Shown here in pieces: positions 24,110-32,307 of a stretch of DNA of 41,903 nucleotides. A model generated the notes under the pieces. The model had not been told where the DNA came from. It did not search any database and was given only the letters and a program-made list of their open reading frames with translations. Source of the stretch: Ruminococcus sp. (lineage in GTDB: Bacteria; Bacillota; Clostridia; Oscillospirales; Ruminococcaceae); NCBI RefSeq assembly GCF_019423705.1, contig NZ_JAHZAX010000016.1, forward strand, positions 1 through 41,903, written 5' to 3'. Every line of letters starts with the position of its first letter. Position 1 is the stretch's first letter. The position numbers and the translations under genes were made by a program.

Positions 24110-24307
24110 TGAGGAATGAGGAGTGAGGAATGAATGTATCGCCTAGCGGCGATGATTTTGAAAACTCCGAAAGTCCGAGATAAGTGGGACGTCGAGGACG
24201 CAAATTGTTGTGAGCATTGTCGAACAACAATTTTCCCCTACATATGCGCTAAATTACGCAATATTAATGTAGGGGCGAACATTGTTCGCCCGATTTTTGA
24301 CAGTTCG

Positions 24308-24341
24308 AAAGAAGCATAGCAAACGCTGTGCTTCTTTTTTT
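24308..24341 (+). terminator. Terminator after the binding-protein gene
   Basis: AAGAAGCA.AGC pairs with GCT.TGCTTCTT around AAAC and is followed by seven T residues. Confidence 0.85.
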
Positions 24342-24390
24342 GGTTGCCTCCAAGTAAAGCAAAACATAGCAACCCACCGCCAAAAAACTA

Positions 24391-24419
24391 TTGCAAAATC
24401 CAATAAAACATAGTATAAT
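24391..24419 (+). promoter_or_regulatory. Second promoter, for permease and ATPase genes
   Basis: TTGCAA (24391-24396) and TATAAT (24414-24419) are 17 bases apart. The leader of about 140 bases contains a repeat palindrome. Confidence 0.72.
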
Positions 24420-24561
24420 AAAAGGTGCGAGCAAATTCGTGTAGTCCCGAAACTTTGAGAGACCATAATAAATGGCACAATCAAAAATCGGGACGTCTGG
24501 GGCGCCGTCCAAGGGGACGACAATCGTCCCCTACATTACTCTAAACCGAAAGGAAAATATT

Positions 24562-25560
24562 ATGAAGCTGAATAAAAAAACAGTCCTGTCATTGCTTCCG
24601 AAAGTTATTCTGATCGTGCTGCTGCTGGTGATAATCAATACCCAGCTCACCGAAAGCGTCGTTACAGGTACATTTGAAAAAGGCCTTGTGTTCGCAATTC
24701 TGGCACTCGGTATCTTTATCTCATTTAGAATACTAGATATCCCTGATTTGTCCGTGGATGGTACTTTTACTCTCGGCGTCGCCGTGTCTGTTATGCAGGC
24801 GTTCAACGGCAGCCCTGTCAAGGGTATACTACTTGCTATCGTCGCAGGCGCTATCGCCGGAAGCGTTACGGGTATACTTATCACAAAATTCAACGTCCAG
24901 CCTATCCTCGCAGGTATCATCACGATGACCGCTCTCTATTCCATTAACCTTAAAATTATGGATAGACCGAATATTTCACTCTATAAAAAGGATACTATCT
25001 TTACTATGGCGCAAAAATATTTCGGCGATTACTATAAGCTGGCCGCAGGCGCTATCGTCCTTGTTATTGCCGCTGCGCTGCTGTTTTGGTTCCTCAAAAC
25101 TCAGGCCGGTATGTCCCTGCGTGCAACAGGCGATAACGAGTATATGGTAAGAGCTTCCTCTATCAATTCCGATAGAATGAAGATCCTCGGCTTCGCTATC
25201 GCAAACGCCCTTGTTTCCCTCTCGGGCGCAATGTATGCCCAGTATTCTTCCGCAGGCGACTCAAACAGCGGTACAGGTATGCTGGTGGTCGGCCTTGCTT
25301 CTATCATCATCGGCGAAATTTTCTTTAGCAAGCATTCTATCCTCTTCGGTATATTGGCAGCTATCTTCGGCGCAATTGCATATCGTTTCGTCCTCGCCTT
25401 CGCAATGAGCCTTGGTATGGACAGCAATTATACTAAGCTCTTCTCCGCCGCAATAGTCGCTATCGCAATTTCTCTGCCTGCTATCAAAAAGTATATCCTT
25501 AAAGCTTACAGAAGAATCTGCGGCGATAAGGCTGAAAAAGCCGATGTAAAGGAGGCGTAA
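24562..25560 (+). CDS. ABC importer permease (TrpY-like, BPD_transp_2)
   Basis: A 332-residue permease with about eight to nine membrane helices. Diagnostic stretches are FRILDIPDLSVDGTFTLGVAV near residues 55-75, KFNVQPILAGIITMTALYSINLKIM, and SLRATGDNEYMVRASSIN, the cytoplasmic coupling region. The family pairs with ABC_sub_bind proteins. AAAGGAAAA lies before ATG 24562, so the upstream 30-residue extension through the repeat is rejected. The ATPase gene follows after three bases with its GGAGG inside the permease end, so translation is coupled. Confidence 0.93.
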   Translation: MKLNKKTVLSLLPKVILIVLLLVIINTQLTESVVTGTFEKGLVFAILALGIFISFRILDIPDLSVDGTFTLGVAVSVMQAFNGSPVKGILLAIVAGAIAGSVTGILITKFNVQPILAGIITMTALYSINLKIMDRPNISLYKKDTIFTMAQKYFGDYYKLAAGAIVLVIAAALLFWFLKTQAGMSLRATGDNEYMVRASSINSDRMKILGFAIANALVSLSGAMYAQYSSAGDSNSGTGMLVVGLASIIIGEIFFSKHSILFGILAAIFGAIAYRFVLAFAMSLGMDSNYTKLFSAAIVAIAISLPAIKKYILKAYRRICGDKAEKADVKEA

Positions 25561-25563
25561 AAA

Positions 25564-26358
25564 ATGCTGAGACTTGAAAACGTAAATATCACATTCAATA
25601 AAAATACAGCCAACGAAAGAAAAGCCTTGCAGCATATAAACCTTGACGTCAAGGACGGCGACTTCGTTACTGTTATCGGCTCAAACGGCGCTGGTAAATC
25701 TACCCTTATGAACGCCGTCAGCGGAAGCTATGAGACCGACAGCGGCAGGATATACCTCTCCGATAAAGAGATCACCCACCTCAAAGAGCACCAGCGTGCA
25801 AAGTTCATAGGCAGATTGTTCCAAGACCCTCTCAGAGGTACAGCCCCCAATATGACTATCGAGGAAAACCTCGGCCTTGCATATAGCCGTGGCAAACGCC
25901 GCTCACTCACTATCGGTATCAGAAAAAAAGACGTTGAGTTTTTCCGTGAAAAGCTCCGTGAGCTTGACCTCGGCCTTGAGGACAGAATGAAGACCCCTGT
26001 TGGCCTCCTCTCAGGCGGACAAAGACAGGCGCTTACCCTGCTTATGGCAACTATCGTGACCCCAAAGCTGCTGCTCCTCGATGAGCATACCGCAGCTCTC
26101 GACCCAAAGAACGCCGAGAAGGTTATGGCTATCACCGACAAGATAGTAAAGGAAAACAACATCACAACGCTGATGATAACACACAATATCTCAAACGCTA
26201 TCGAGTACGGCAATAAAACTGTCGTAATGAGCCAAGGCAAGCTTCTTCTCACTATCGAGGGCGAGCAAAGAGCTAATATGACTGTTGAAAAGCTTATGAA
26301 GCTCTATTCCGATACCGCCGAAGATCAGCTTTCGGATAAGATGATACTTGGTGAATAA
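25564..26358 (+). CDS. ABC importer ATPase (TrpZ-like)
   Basis: The 264-residue ATP-binding subunit that would power the importer formed with the lipoprotein and permease upstream. Walker A is GSNGAGKST (about residues 39-47), the signature is LSGGQRQ, Walker B is LLLLDEHTAALD, and the switch histidine lies in MITHNI. GGAGG stands before ATG. Length and motifs are intact. It is the last gene of the unit; no clear terminator follows before the repeat at 26423. Confidence 0.95.
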   Translation: MLRLENVNITFNKNTANERKALQHINLDVKDGDFVTVIGSNGAGKSTLMNAVSGSYETDSGRIYLSDKEITHLKEHQRAKFIGRLFQDPLRGTAPNMTIEENLGLAYSRGKRRSLTIGIRKKDVEFFREKLRELDLGLEDRMKTPVGLLSGGQRQALTLLMATIVTPKLLLLDEHTAALDPKNAEKVMAITDKIVKENNITTLMITHNISNAIEYGNKTVVMSQGKLLLTIEGEQRANMTVEKLMKLYSDTAEDQLSDKMILGE

Positions 26359-26422
26359 GGATAACAAAACAAGAAGTCAGTTCGTCAAAGAACATTACTA
26401 ACATAATAAAGCACTCACTTTT

Positions 26423-26449
26423 AATGTAGGGGCGAACATTGTTCGCCCG
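26423..26449. repeat. Palindromic repeat GGGGCGAAC-ATT-GTTCGCCC
   Basis: It is identical over 27 bases to the copy at 24266-24292, in the same orientation, and lies between the ATPase and CotH genes. Confidence 0.88.
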
Positions 26450-26529
26450 TTACTTTGGTATGTGGTTGGCGAATAAGACAATAAATATCAAATATTAAAT
26501 AGGAAAAATAATGACCAGGAGGGCGACGG

Positions 26530-28929
26530 TTGAAGCTTAAAAATATCACCGCCGCTGTCGTCGGGTGCATAGTAGCCGTTGCAGCTGTGATAACCGCAGC
26601 GGCTGTTATATTTACGCCGCCAAAGATATATATAAGCGAGATATGCCCGACGAACAGCGGCAAAGATCAAACCACCGCTGTGAAGGATAAAGAAGGAGAC
26701 TATTGCGACTGGATAGAAATTTACAACCCCACGGATAAGGACGTGTCGCTGTCCTCATTCTCTCTGTCAAAAAATGACGGTGCGGAATATTCTCTGGGGG
26801 ATAATATAGTCAAAGCCCATAGCTATACGCTGGTCTATTGCTCGAAAAATGGCGTAGACAGGCAGGATATCCCCCACGCCGATATGAGTATCGGCAAGGT
26901 CAGCGAGGATAAGATCTCCCTGCGCTATCGTGGCTTTGAGTGCGAAAGCATTACATTGCCGGCGCTCGATAAGGGTGTAAGCTATTCGAGAGATAAAAAC
27001 GGCGAAATGTATGTGTCAAACCCTACCCCAATGGCGGAAAATGCGGCCGAAACTATCGGCGATACACCAACGTTTTCAAAGACCGCAGGCAGCTATGAAA
27101 GCGCCTTTACGCTGGAGATCTCCGCAGGAAAAGGCCAAACTATCTATTACACCACCGACGGCACAGACCCTGAAAGCTCCGATACAAGAATTGCCTATAC
27201 GAAGCCTATCGAGATATCAGACCGCAAAGGGGATAAAAACGTACTCTCCGCCTATGACCCGATGAAAGTCCAGCTCGATTACCGTGAAAGTATCAGCCTG
27301 CCAAAGGATAGCGACGTTGATAAAGGCACAGTGATAAGAGCCTGCGCAGAGGGCACAAGCGGCAAATGCGGCAGAACTGTCACCGCAACATATTTCGTTG
27401 GCGTGTCAAGCGCAGACCATAACGGCCTGCCTATCATCTCAATGACCACCGACCCCGACGGCCTTTATAATGAAAAAACAGGCATTTATTGCCTTGGCGA
27501 CGTTTATAAAGGGTATGACGAAGCGTTCCCCGACCACGCTTGGAACGGCTCTATCCCTGCGAATTATAATCAGCGTGGCAAGGAGTGGGAAAAGTCCTGC
27601 TATATAGAATATTTTGACAGCGAAGGCAATACGCTTTTGTCACAAGACTGCGGCGTGAGGATACAGGGCGGCTGGTCAAGAGCCGACTATCAAAAATCCT
27701 TCCGCTTCTATGCAAGAAGCAAATACAGCAAAAGCAGCTTTGACAACGTCTTTTGGTCAGATAATACCGACAAAAACGGCGATCTTATCACATCTTGCAA
27801 AACTTTCGTGCTGAGAAACGGCGGCAATGACGCAAATTACTGCAAATTCAAGGACACGATGACGCAGAAAATGGTGGCGGAGAAAAACGCCGATACGCAA
27901 AAAGGCACAGCCTGCGTGCTGTTCATAGACGGCGAATATTGGGGACTTTACACTCTGCAAACCGATTACAGCGAGGAGTATTTCTCCGATAAATACGGCG
28001 TTTCGGAAGACAATGTTGTAATGTATAAAAACGAAGAACTTAGTATCGGCGAGGAAAAGGACGAAGCCCTATTCACAGAAATGTGCGAGTTCATCTCAAA
28101 CAACGATATGACCGTCGACGCCAACTATAAAAAAGCCTGCACAATGCTTGATATGGACAATTTTGCCGACTATATCGCCACGGAGTTTTATATCTTCAAC
28201 GATGACTGGCCGCAGAACAATTACGCTTGCTGGCGCACAAGAACTTTCGAACAAGGCAACAAGTATGCAGACTGCCGCTGGCGGTTCGTCCTGTTCGATA
28301 TCGAATCCTCGGCGAACCATTACAACGAGAAAAACGACCTAAAGAATATGTTCGCATACCTGCGAGAACAGGGCAAAACGACGCTTGGCGGAGTGATAAC
28401 ATCGCTGCTTGAGAACAAAACTTTCCAGCAGAAATTCGTCTCGGCAATATGCCAAACGGGCAGCGTGAATTTTGCCCCCGACAGATACGCAGAATTTCTG
28501 CAAAGCTATAAAGACGTTTACTATGGCGAGCTGGACAATTATTTCAAGCGTTTCCCAACTTGGGCGAAGCGCAAAAACGCTACCGACCCGATGTTGCAGC
28601 GTTGGCAGATTTTTGTTGAAACACGTTACGACAAAGTAATGGGCTATCTTGAAAGGGAGTTTTTGCTGTCGGAGCGAAGAAAAGTCGAGATAAGTTCGGA
28701 GAACTTTGAGCAGGGCACAGTTGAAATAAGCGGCGTGACGTTGGAAGCACCGTATAAAGGCGAGTATTTTGACGATTGTGAGATAACCTTGACAGCCAAA
28801 GCCATAGGGGACTATCATTTTGACCATTGGGAGGGAGTTAGCGGCACAGATAGTGAGAACGACGTTGTAACGGTAACAGTCAAAGGCGATATGAAAATCA
28901 AGGCAGTCTTTAAGCGCAATCTGTTGTAA
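26530..28929 (+). CDS. CotH-kinase surface protein with lamin-tail domain
   Basis: The TTG at 26530 is chosen as start because GGAGGG lies seven bases upstream and no in-frame ATG precedes the signal anchor. The 799-residue product has one N-terminal membrane helix (about 8-28). A lamin-tail domain (about 32-150, DWIEIYNPTD) is followed by a chitobiase/FN3-like C-terminal-type module (about 178-290, IYYTTDGTDPESS). Next is a CotH kinase domain (about 300-660) with VRIQGGWSRADYQKSF and the metal-binding RWRFVLFDIES near 583-593. A final InlB/Flg_new-type repeat (YHFDHWEGVSG) ends the protein. CotH proteins are atypical kinases that phosphorylate secreted proteins, as with spore-coat proteins. 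Here it is exported, so an extracellular target is likely but unknown. Confidence 0.9.
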   Translation: MKLKNITAAVVGCIVAVAAVITAAAVIFTPPKIYISEICPTNSGKDQTTAVKDKEGDYCDWIEIYNPTDKDVSLSSFSLSKNDGAEYSLGDNIVKAHSYTLVYCSKNGVDRQDIPHADMSIGKVSEDKISLRYRGFECESITLPALDKGVSYSRDKNGEMYVSNPTPMAENAAETIGDTPTFSKTAGSYESAFTLEISAGKGQTIYYTTDGTDPESSDTRIAYTKPIEISDRKGDKNVLSAYDPMKVQLDYRESISLPKDSDVDKGTVIRACAEGTSGKCGRTVTATYFVGVSSADHNGLPIISMTTDPDGLYNEKTGIYCLGDVYKGYDEAFPDHAWNGSIPANYNQRGKEWEKSCYIEYFDSEGNTLLSQDCGVRIQGGWSRADYQKSFRFYARSKYSKSSFDNVFWSDNTDKNGDLITSCKTFVLRNGGNDANYCKFKDTMTQKMVAEKNADTQKGTACVLFIDGEYWGLYTLQTDYSEEYFSDKYGVSEDNVVMYKNEELSIGEEKDEALFTEMCEFISNNDMTVDANYKKACTMLDMDNFADYIATEFYIFNDDWPQNNYACWRTRTFEQGNKYADCRWRFVLFDIESSANHYNEKNDLKNMFAYLREQGKTTLGGVITSLLENKTFQQKFVSAICQTGSVNFAPDRYAEFLQSYKDVYYGELDNYFKRFPTWAKRKNATDPMLQRWQIFVETRYDKVMGYLEREFLLSERRKVEISSENFEQGTVEISGVTLEAPYKGEYFDDCEITLTAKAIGDYHFDHWEGVSGTDSENDVVTVTVKGDMKIKAVFKRNLL

Positions 28930-28963
28930 CGCAAACGTAACGTCCGTAATAAAAGAACACAAA

Positions 28964-29000
28964 AAACGGTCTGACCACCAAAAAGTCAGACCGTTTAATT
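28964..29000. terminator. Bidirectional terminator
   Basis: AAACGGTCTGAC (28964-28975) pairs perfectly with GTCAGACCGTTT (28985-28996), between convergent genes, with A-rich and T-rich flanks. Confidence 0.88.
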
Positions 29001-29038
29001 TTGCATAACCTACATAACCAAATCAGCAAGTACCAAAG

Positions 29039-30229
29039 CTACCCCGTAAACCCAATGTCCACCGAGCATATCTCAGCGTCCGTGCCAACACGCATAAACG
29101 TGCCGTATACACCAACACCCGACGTCACGATGGAGTACATATCGCCCTTCTTTATCATTCCGCAAGGGTTCTCCCAGAAAAGCCCTATCGTCAAGTTGCC
29201 GGGGAAAAGCTGCCCGTCGTGTGTGTGTCCCGAAAAATCAATGTCCGCCCCTGCGTCAGCCGTCTCTTGAAGCTCGTCAGGCTCGTGGGAAAGCACGAAT
29301 ATCGGCTTGCTCTTGTCAAGCCCTGCCGTCAGATCAGCAATCTCCGCACGACTGCCGTCCTCTGTTCCCGGCTTGTCCGTGTCACGCCTGCCAACAAGAT
29401 AAAATTCATCGTTCACAAGCACCGATTCATCATTGATAAGCTTTATGCCGCAGTCCTCAACAAATTTCGTCATCTTCTCATTGTGAAGCTGCTGTCCGCC
29501 CCAGTCAAATGTGAAGCCCATCAATATCTTCTCGTCAATGTCGTGATTGCCGTAAACTGCGTAAACTCCGTACTTGCTCTTTATGGACTTCAGCTGCGCC
29601 TTTATCCCCTCGGGATCGTCCATTCCGTCATAACTGTTGTCAAAAATGTCGCCTGCTATCACAACAATGTCTGCGTCCTGCTCGTTGATCTTCTTGACCA
29701 TATTCGTGATGTGATCCACTCCAATGGCGTATCCCATATGCAGGTCAGCAACAAGCACAGCCTTTAAATGTTTGTCGCTTCCGCAGGATTTGTCAACAGT
29801 CACGCTGTATTCGTTCACCTTGATGTTTCGTGCGTTGAAAATGCCGTAAAGACAAGTTGCCACCGCACAAGCCACCACCACCGAACCAATTGATATCACG
29901 CTGCCACGAGAAAACAAAAGCGTGTTCTTTAGCTTCGTGTGCTTCGCAATAAGCCGCAGCAGATCAAAAAGCACCACATAAAGCAGCGAGTAAAGCATTA
30001 TGCCTATCCAATATGTAGAAATTCGCCGTATGACGATAGCCACCGCCGATTTCGGCAGCAAAAACGCTATCACAGGCGAAAGCGCCATAAAAAGGTATAT
30101 GACCGCAAAAGGCACCTTGAACCGCAGCCAATTGAGCCTATGGTTGCAATGCTTCATCCAATAGAAAAAGCGGAACATCATATACGCTGAAACACCCAAA
30201 TAAAAGGGCAAAAGAAATAGAAATATCAT
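29039..30229 (-). CDS. Membrane metallophosphoesterase
   Basis: A 396-residue protein with an N-terminal half of four to five membrane helices and a C-terminal calcineurin-like phosphoesterase domain (about 155-390). Metal-binding motifs are in order: DLH in VADLHMG, GDIFDN, GNHD, SHEPD and GHTHDGQ, all intact. The layout is that of the YkuE/YaeI-type membrane-linked phosphoesterases; some relatives act on UDP-diacylglucosamine or other lipid-linked phosphates. GAGGT precedes ATG. It is a single gene, convergent with cotH. The substrate is unknown. Confidence 0.9.
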   Translation of the reverse strand: MIFLFLLPFYLGVSAYMMFRFFYWMKHCNHRLNWLRFKVPFAVIYLFMALSPVIAFLLPKSAVAIVIRRISTYWIGIMLYSLLYVVLFDLLRLIAKHTKLKNTLLFSRGSVISIGSVVVACAVATCLYGIFNARNIKVNEYSVTVDKSCGSDKHLKAVLVADLHMGYAIGVDHITNMVKKINEQDADIVVIAGDIFDNSYDGMDDPEGIKAQLKSIKSKYGVYAVYGNHDIDEKILMGFTFDWGGQQLHNEKMTKFVEDCGIKLINDESVLVNDEFYLVGRRDTDKPGTEDGSRAEIADLTAGLDKSKPIFVLSHEPDELQETADAGADIDFSGHTHDGQLFPGNLTIGLFWENPCGMIKKGDMYSIVTSGVGVYGTFMRVGTDAEICSVDIGFTG

Positions 30230-30449
30230 CTTTTTTACCTCGCATAATCTGGACTATGGGCAAGTTACGTTGGCAGTCCGAGGAGCAGACAGACTTTAAA
30301 CCGTACACAGCATTAAACCGTACAGAGTGCGGTTTTGTGCTGTCGCAAAAGCTTCAAAACAATGGGTGCACGATGTTCGCCCCTACATATAAACGGCGCA
30401 TTTCCGCCATCGACGTCCCACCGATCTCGCCAATTACTGCTGATAGGTT
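30230..30449. repeat. Gap with hairpins and a modular repeat copy
   Basis: No gene is seen. AAACCGTACA occurs twice (about 30298 and 30316), with a CAGCA..TAAACCG / CGGTTT.TGCTG hairpin (about 30307-30343). A partial modular repeat follows (30364-30420): a degenerate GGGTGCACGATGTTCGCCCCTACATA half and a CATCGACGTCCC end module. Confidence 0.65.
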
Positions 30450-31556
30450 TTATTCCCCTTCGAACTTCTCTAAGAAGCTATGCCGACCTTCGTTGTCTTT
30501 GTATGCAATGACTTGGTTGAGCATAACGTTCTCAACGCTCTTGAAAATGTTGAACTCTACCTGCGGATTGACCAGCTTGAGATTTGCAATAAGCTGCTTT
30601 ATCTCCATTCGTTTCGATACAGTTCGGCTGTCGGGAGCGCAGGTCGTGCAAGTGTCCGTAAACTTGCAGGCACATTGGATAAACCTCAATCCATTGTAGT
30701 CACGCCAGCGCTTGATATCGTCCTCACGCACCATATAAAGAGGCCTGATAAGCTGCATACCCTCGAAATTCGTGCTGTGAAGCTTCGGCATCATCGTCTG
30801 AATCTGTCCTCCGTAAAGCATCGACATAAGTATAGTCTCGATAACATCGTCATAATGATGACCCAAAGCAATTTTGTTGCAGCCAAGCTCCTGCGCCTTG
30901 CTGTACAAATGCCCACGCCTCATTCGTGCGCAAAGATAGCAAGGGTTCTTTTCAATGTTGTATACCGAGTCAAAAATATCCGACTCAAACACAGTTATAG
31001 GAATACCCAGCCGCTTAGCATTTCGCTCGATTATCTCACGATTCGCAGGGCTGTAACCGGGGTCCATAACAAGATATTTCACCTCGAAAGGGAATTTGCT
31101 GTGCCTGTGGAGCATTTGGATAAGCTTTGCCATAAGCATAGAGTCCTTGCCCCCCGAAATGCACACGGCGATCTTGTCACCCGGCTGGATAAGCTCATAC
31201 TCGTTGACAGATTTAGTAAACCTGTTCCAGATCTCCTTGCGGAATTTTTTCTGTATACTGCGCTCAGCGTCCGCAGAAATGTCCTTGATATCCTCCTGCG
31301 ACAGCTTCTCACGCAGCCAGCCGTAATAACCGCCCTGAAGATTTTCAGCGTCATACCCAAGTTCCCGAAGCTTTTCCGCCTCAGTATCGCTTATAAGACC
31401 GCTCTTGCAGCAGATAAGCAGCTTTTTGTCTTTTGGCAGGGGAGTATCGTAAAGCTTTTCCAACGGCACATTTACCGCCCCGTCGATATGACCATATTCA
31501 AAAGAGAGCTCGTCACGAATATCGACAATGACCTCAGCTCCATTAACATCAAACAT
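30450..31556 (-). CDS. Rhodanese-PP-loop (TtcA-like) tRNA thiolation fusion
   Basis: ATG 31556 is preceded by GGAGGT; the much longer open frame upstream lies in a repeat region and is rejected. The 368-residue product joins an N-terminal rhodanese domain (about 1-90, active-site loop CCKSGLIS with a catalytic cysteine) to a PP-loop ATPase. The latter carries SGGKDS (about 128-133), PCYLCARMRRG and a second cysteine group in CACKFTDTCTTC, the pattern of TtcA/TtuA-class enzymes that use an Fe-S cluster to put sulfur into tRNA. The rhodanese part could supply the persulfide. Which base is modified (for example 2-thiocytidine 32) cannot be decided here. Confidence 0.88.
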   Translation of the reverse strand: MFDVNGAEVIVDIRDELSFEYGHIDGAVNVPLEKLYDTPLPKDKKLLICCKSGLISDTEAEKLRELGYDAENLQGGYYGWLREKLSQEDIKDISADAERSIQKKFRKEIWNRFTKSVNEYELIQPGDKIAVCISGGKDSMLMAKLIQMLHRHSKFPFEVKYLVMDPGYSPANREIIERNAKRLGIPITVFESDIFDSVYNIEKNPCYLCARMRRGHLYSKAQELGCNKIALGHHYDDVIETILMSMLYGGQIQTMMPKLHSTNFEGMQLIRPLYMVREDDIKRWRDYNGLRFIQCACKFTDTCTTCAPDSRTVSKRMEIKQLIANLKLVNPQVEFNIFKSVENVMLNQVIAYKDNEGRHSFLEKFEGE

Positions 31557-31591
31557 AAACAGACCTCCGATACAGGAATGTACTGTACTAT

Positions 31592-31620
31592 ATAATACCA
31601 CATAACCGCACAAAAAACAA
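31592..31620 (-). promoter_or_regulatory. Promoter of the rhodanese-PP-loop gene
   Basis: On the minus strand TTGTTT (31615-31620) and TATTAT (31592-31597) are 17 bases apart. Confidence 0.65.
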
Positions 31621-31624
31621 GCTT

Positions 31625-32160
31625 TTTTTAATTCGCATAGGGCTGGACTGCGGGTGTCGCACTTTGTAGCCCGAGGATAGGGTCGCTGAGGAAAGTACGA
31701 TTGCATTGAGCTCCCAACAAAGTGAAAGGCAAATAGAGTGGAAAAGATACAAAGAAATAGACCCGACCATAAGCCAAAAACTAGCGCAGCGAAGGCGCGG
31801 GTCCAGCGGCGCGACGCTGGTCGGGTATAATTTTTGTTCGACAAGGCTCACAAAAATTCGGGCGAAGCGCCTGCCGGGGTCTCGGGGCAGAGCCCTGAGC
31901 AGAGTCAAGGGATAGCGTCCTTTGCGGAGTTTGAGGCAGAGCCTCATTCGGCGATAGCCGACCTTAGTAGGCGCAGTAAAGACCTAGACGAGCCACTAAG
32001 TAAAAGTTAAAAACAAAGTAAGTGCGAAGCAATATACTGCGCCGATCTCCTTGCACTCAGTCTCCTCGCAAAGAGCGTAGCGATTTTGCAACACTCCACC
32101 CCTGTATGCGCAAACAGCATAGCGATTTTGCAACACGCAAACGCCGCTCTCAGAATGTAA
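31625..32160. repeat. Gene-free region packed with hairpin repeats
   Basis: No credible coding frame is seen in either strand. Elements in order: ACCCGACCA (31761-31769) pairing with TGGTCGGGT (31818-31826), with a nested CCAGCG/CGCTGG hairpin; the AATTTTTGT...ACAAAAATT module (31829-31858), shared with copies at 904, 11748 and 24202; a CTCGGGGC-AGA-GCCCTGAG hairpin (31881-31899); a GAGGC-AGA-GCCTC hairpin (31933-31945); and a 21-base direct repeat with one mismatch at 32074-32094 and 32116-32136. It looks like several nested small repeats. Confidence 0.7.
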
Positions 32161-32210
32161 ATTCTTATTAATTATTAAAGAAAAACACGATATTAATTCC
32201 GAAATTTCCG

Positions 32211-32239
32211 TTGCAGCAACCCAGCCGTTGTGGTAAAAT
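32211..32239 (+). promoter_or_regulatory. Promoter of the TAXI-GltS unit
   Basis: TTGCAG (32211-32216) and TAAAAT (32234-32239) are 17 bases apart, about 70 bases before the first gene. Confidence 0.6.
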
Positions 32240-32307
32240 ATATATAATGGCGAAGTGTTTGCAATATAAAGATCAAGTCAAAAATAGGAATGAAAGGAAT
32301 GATATAA

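Larger units (their letters stand above)
24110..24561. repeat. Repeat cluster between binding protein and permease genes
   Basis: No gene is seen. It starts with a short GAGGAATGA tandem repeat (about 24111-24133). It then holds the exact inverted copy of 901-951 (24186-24236), a GGGGCGAAC-ATT-GTTCGCCC palindrome (24266-24292), a terminator, a promoter, a GTCCCGA/TCGGGAC pair, and the variant palindrome GGGGACGA-CAA-TCGTCCCC (about 24513-24531) just before the permease gene. It contains the highest repeat density of the window. Confidence 0.78.

Noticed and set aside
24472..24561. 30-residue extension of the ABC permease
   Set aside because: It translates a palindromic repeat; the ribosome site before ATG 24562 decides the start.
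30480..31595. 371-codon plus-strand frame opposite the rhodanese-PP-loop gene
   Set aside because: It is a shadow of a gene with clear motifs on the other strand and has no recognisable domain or ribosome site.
31557..31844. 96-residue extension of the rhodanese-PP-loop protein
   Set aside because: It runs through the promoter and into the hairpin-repeat island; GGAGGT before ATG 31556 marks the real start.
31588..31947. 119-codon minus-strand frame in the repeat island
   Set aside because: It consists of hairpin-repeat sequence, has no ribosome site, and overlaps the promoter of the neighbouring gene.
31625..32030. RNase P RNA candidate from a GAGGAAAGTAC stretch
   Set aside because: The other conserved blocks of bacterial RNase P RNA and its closing helix are not present in order.
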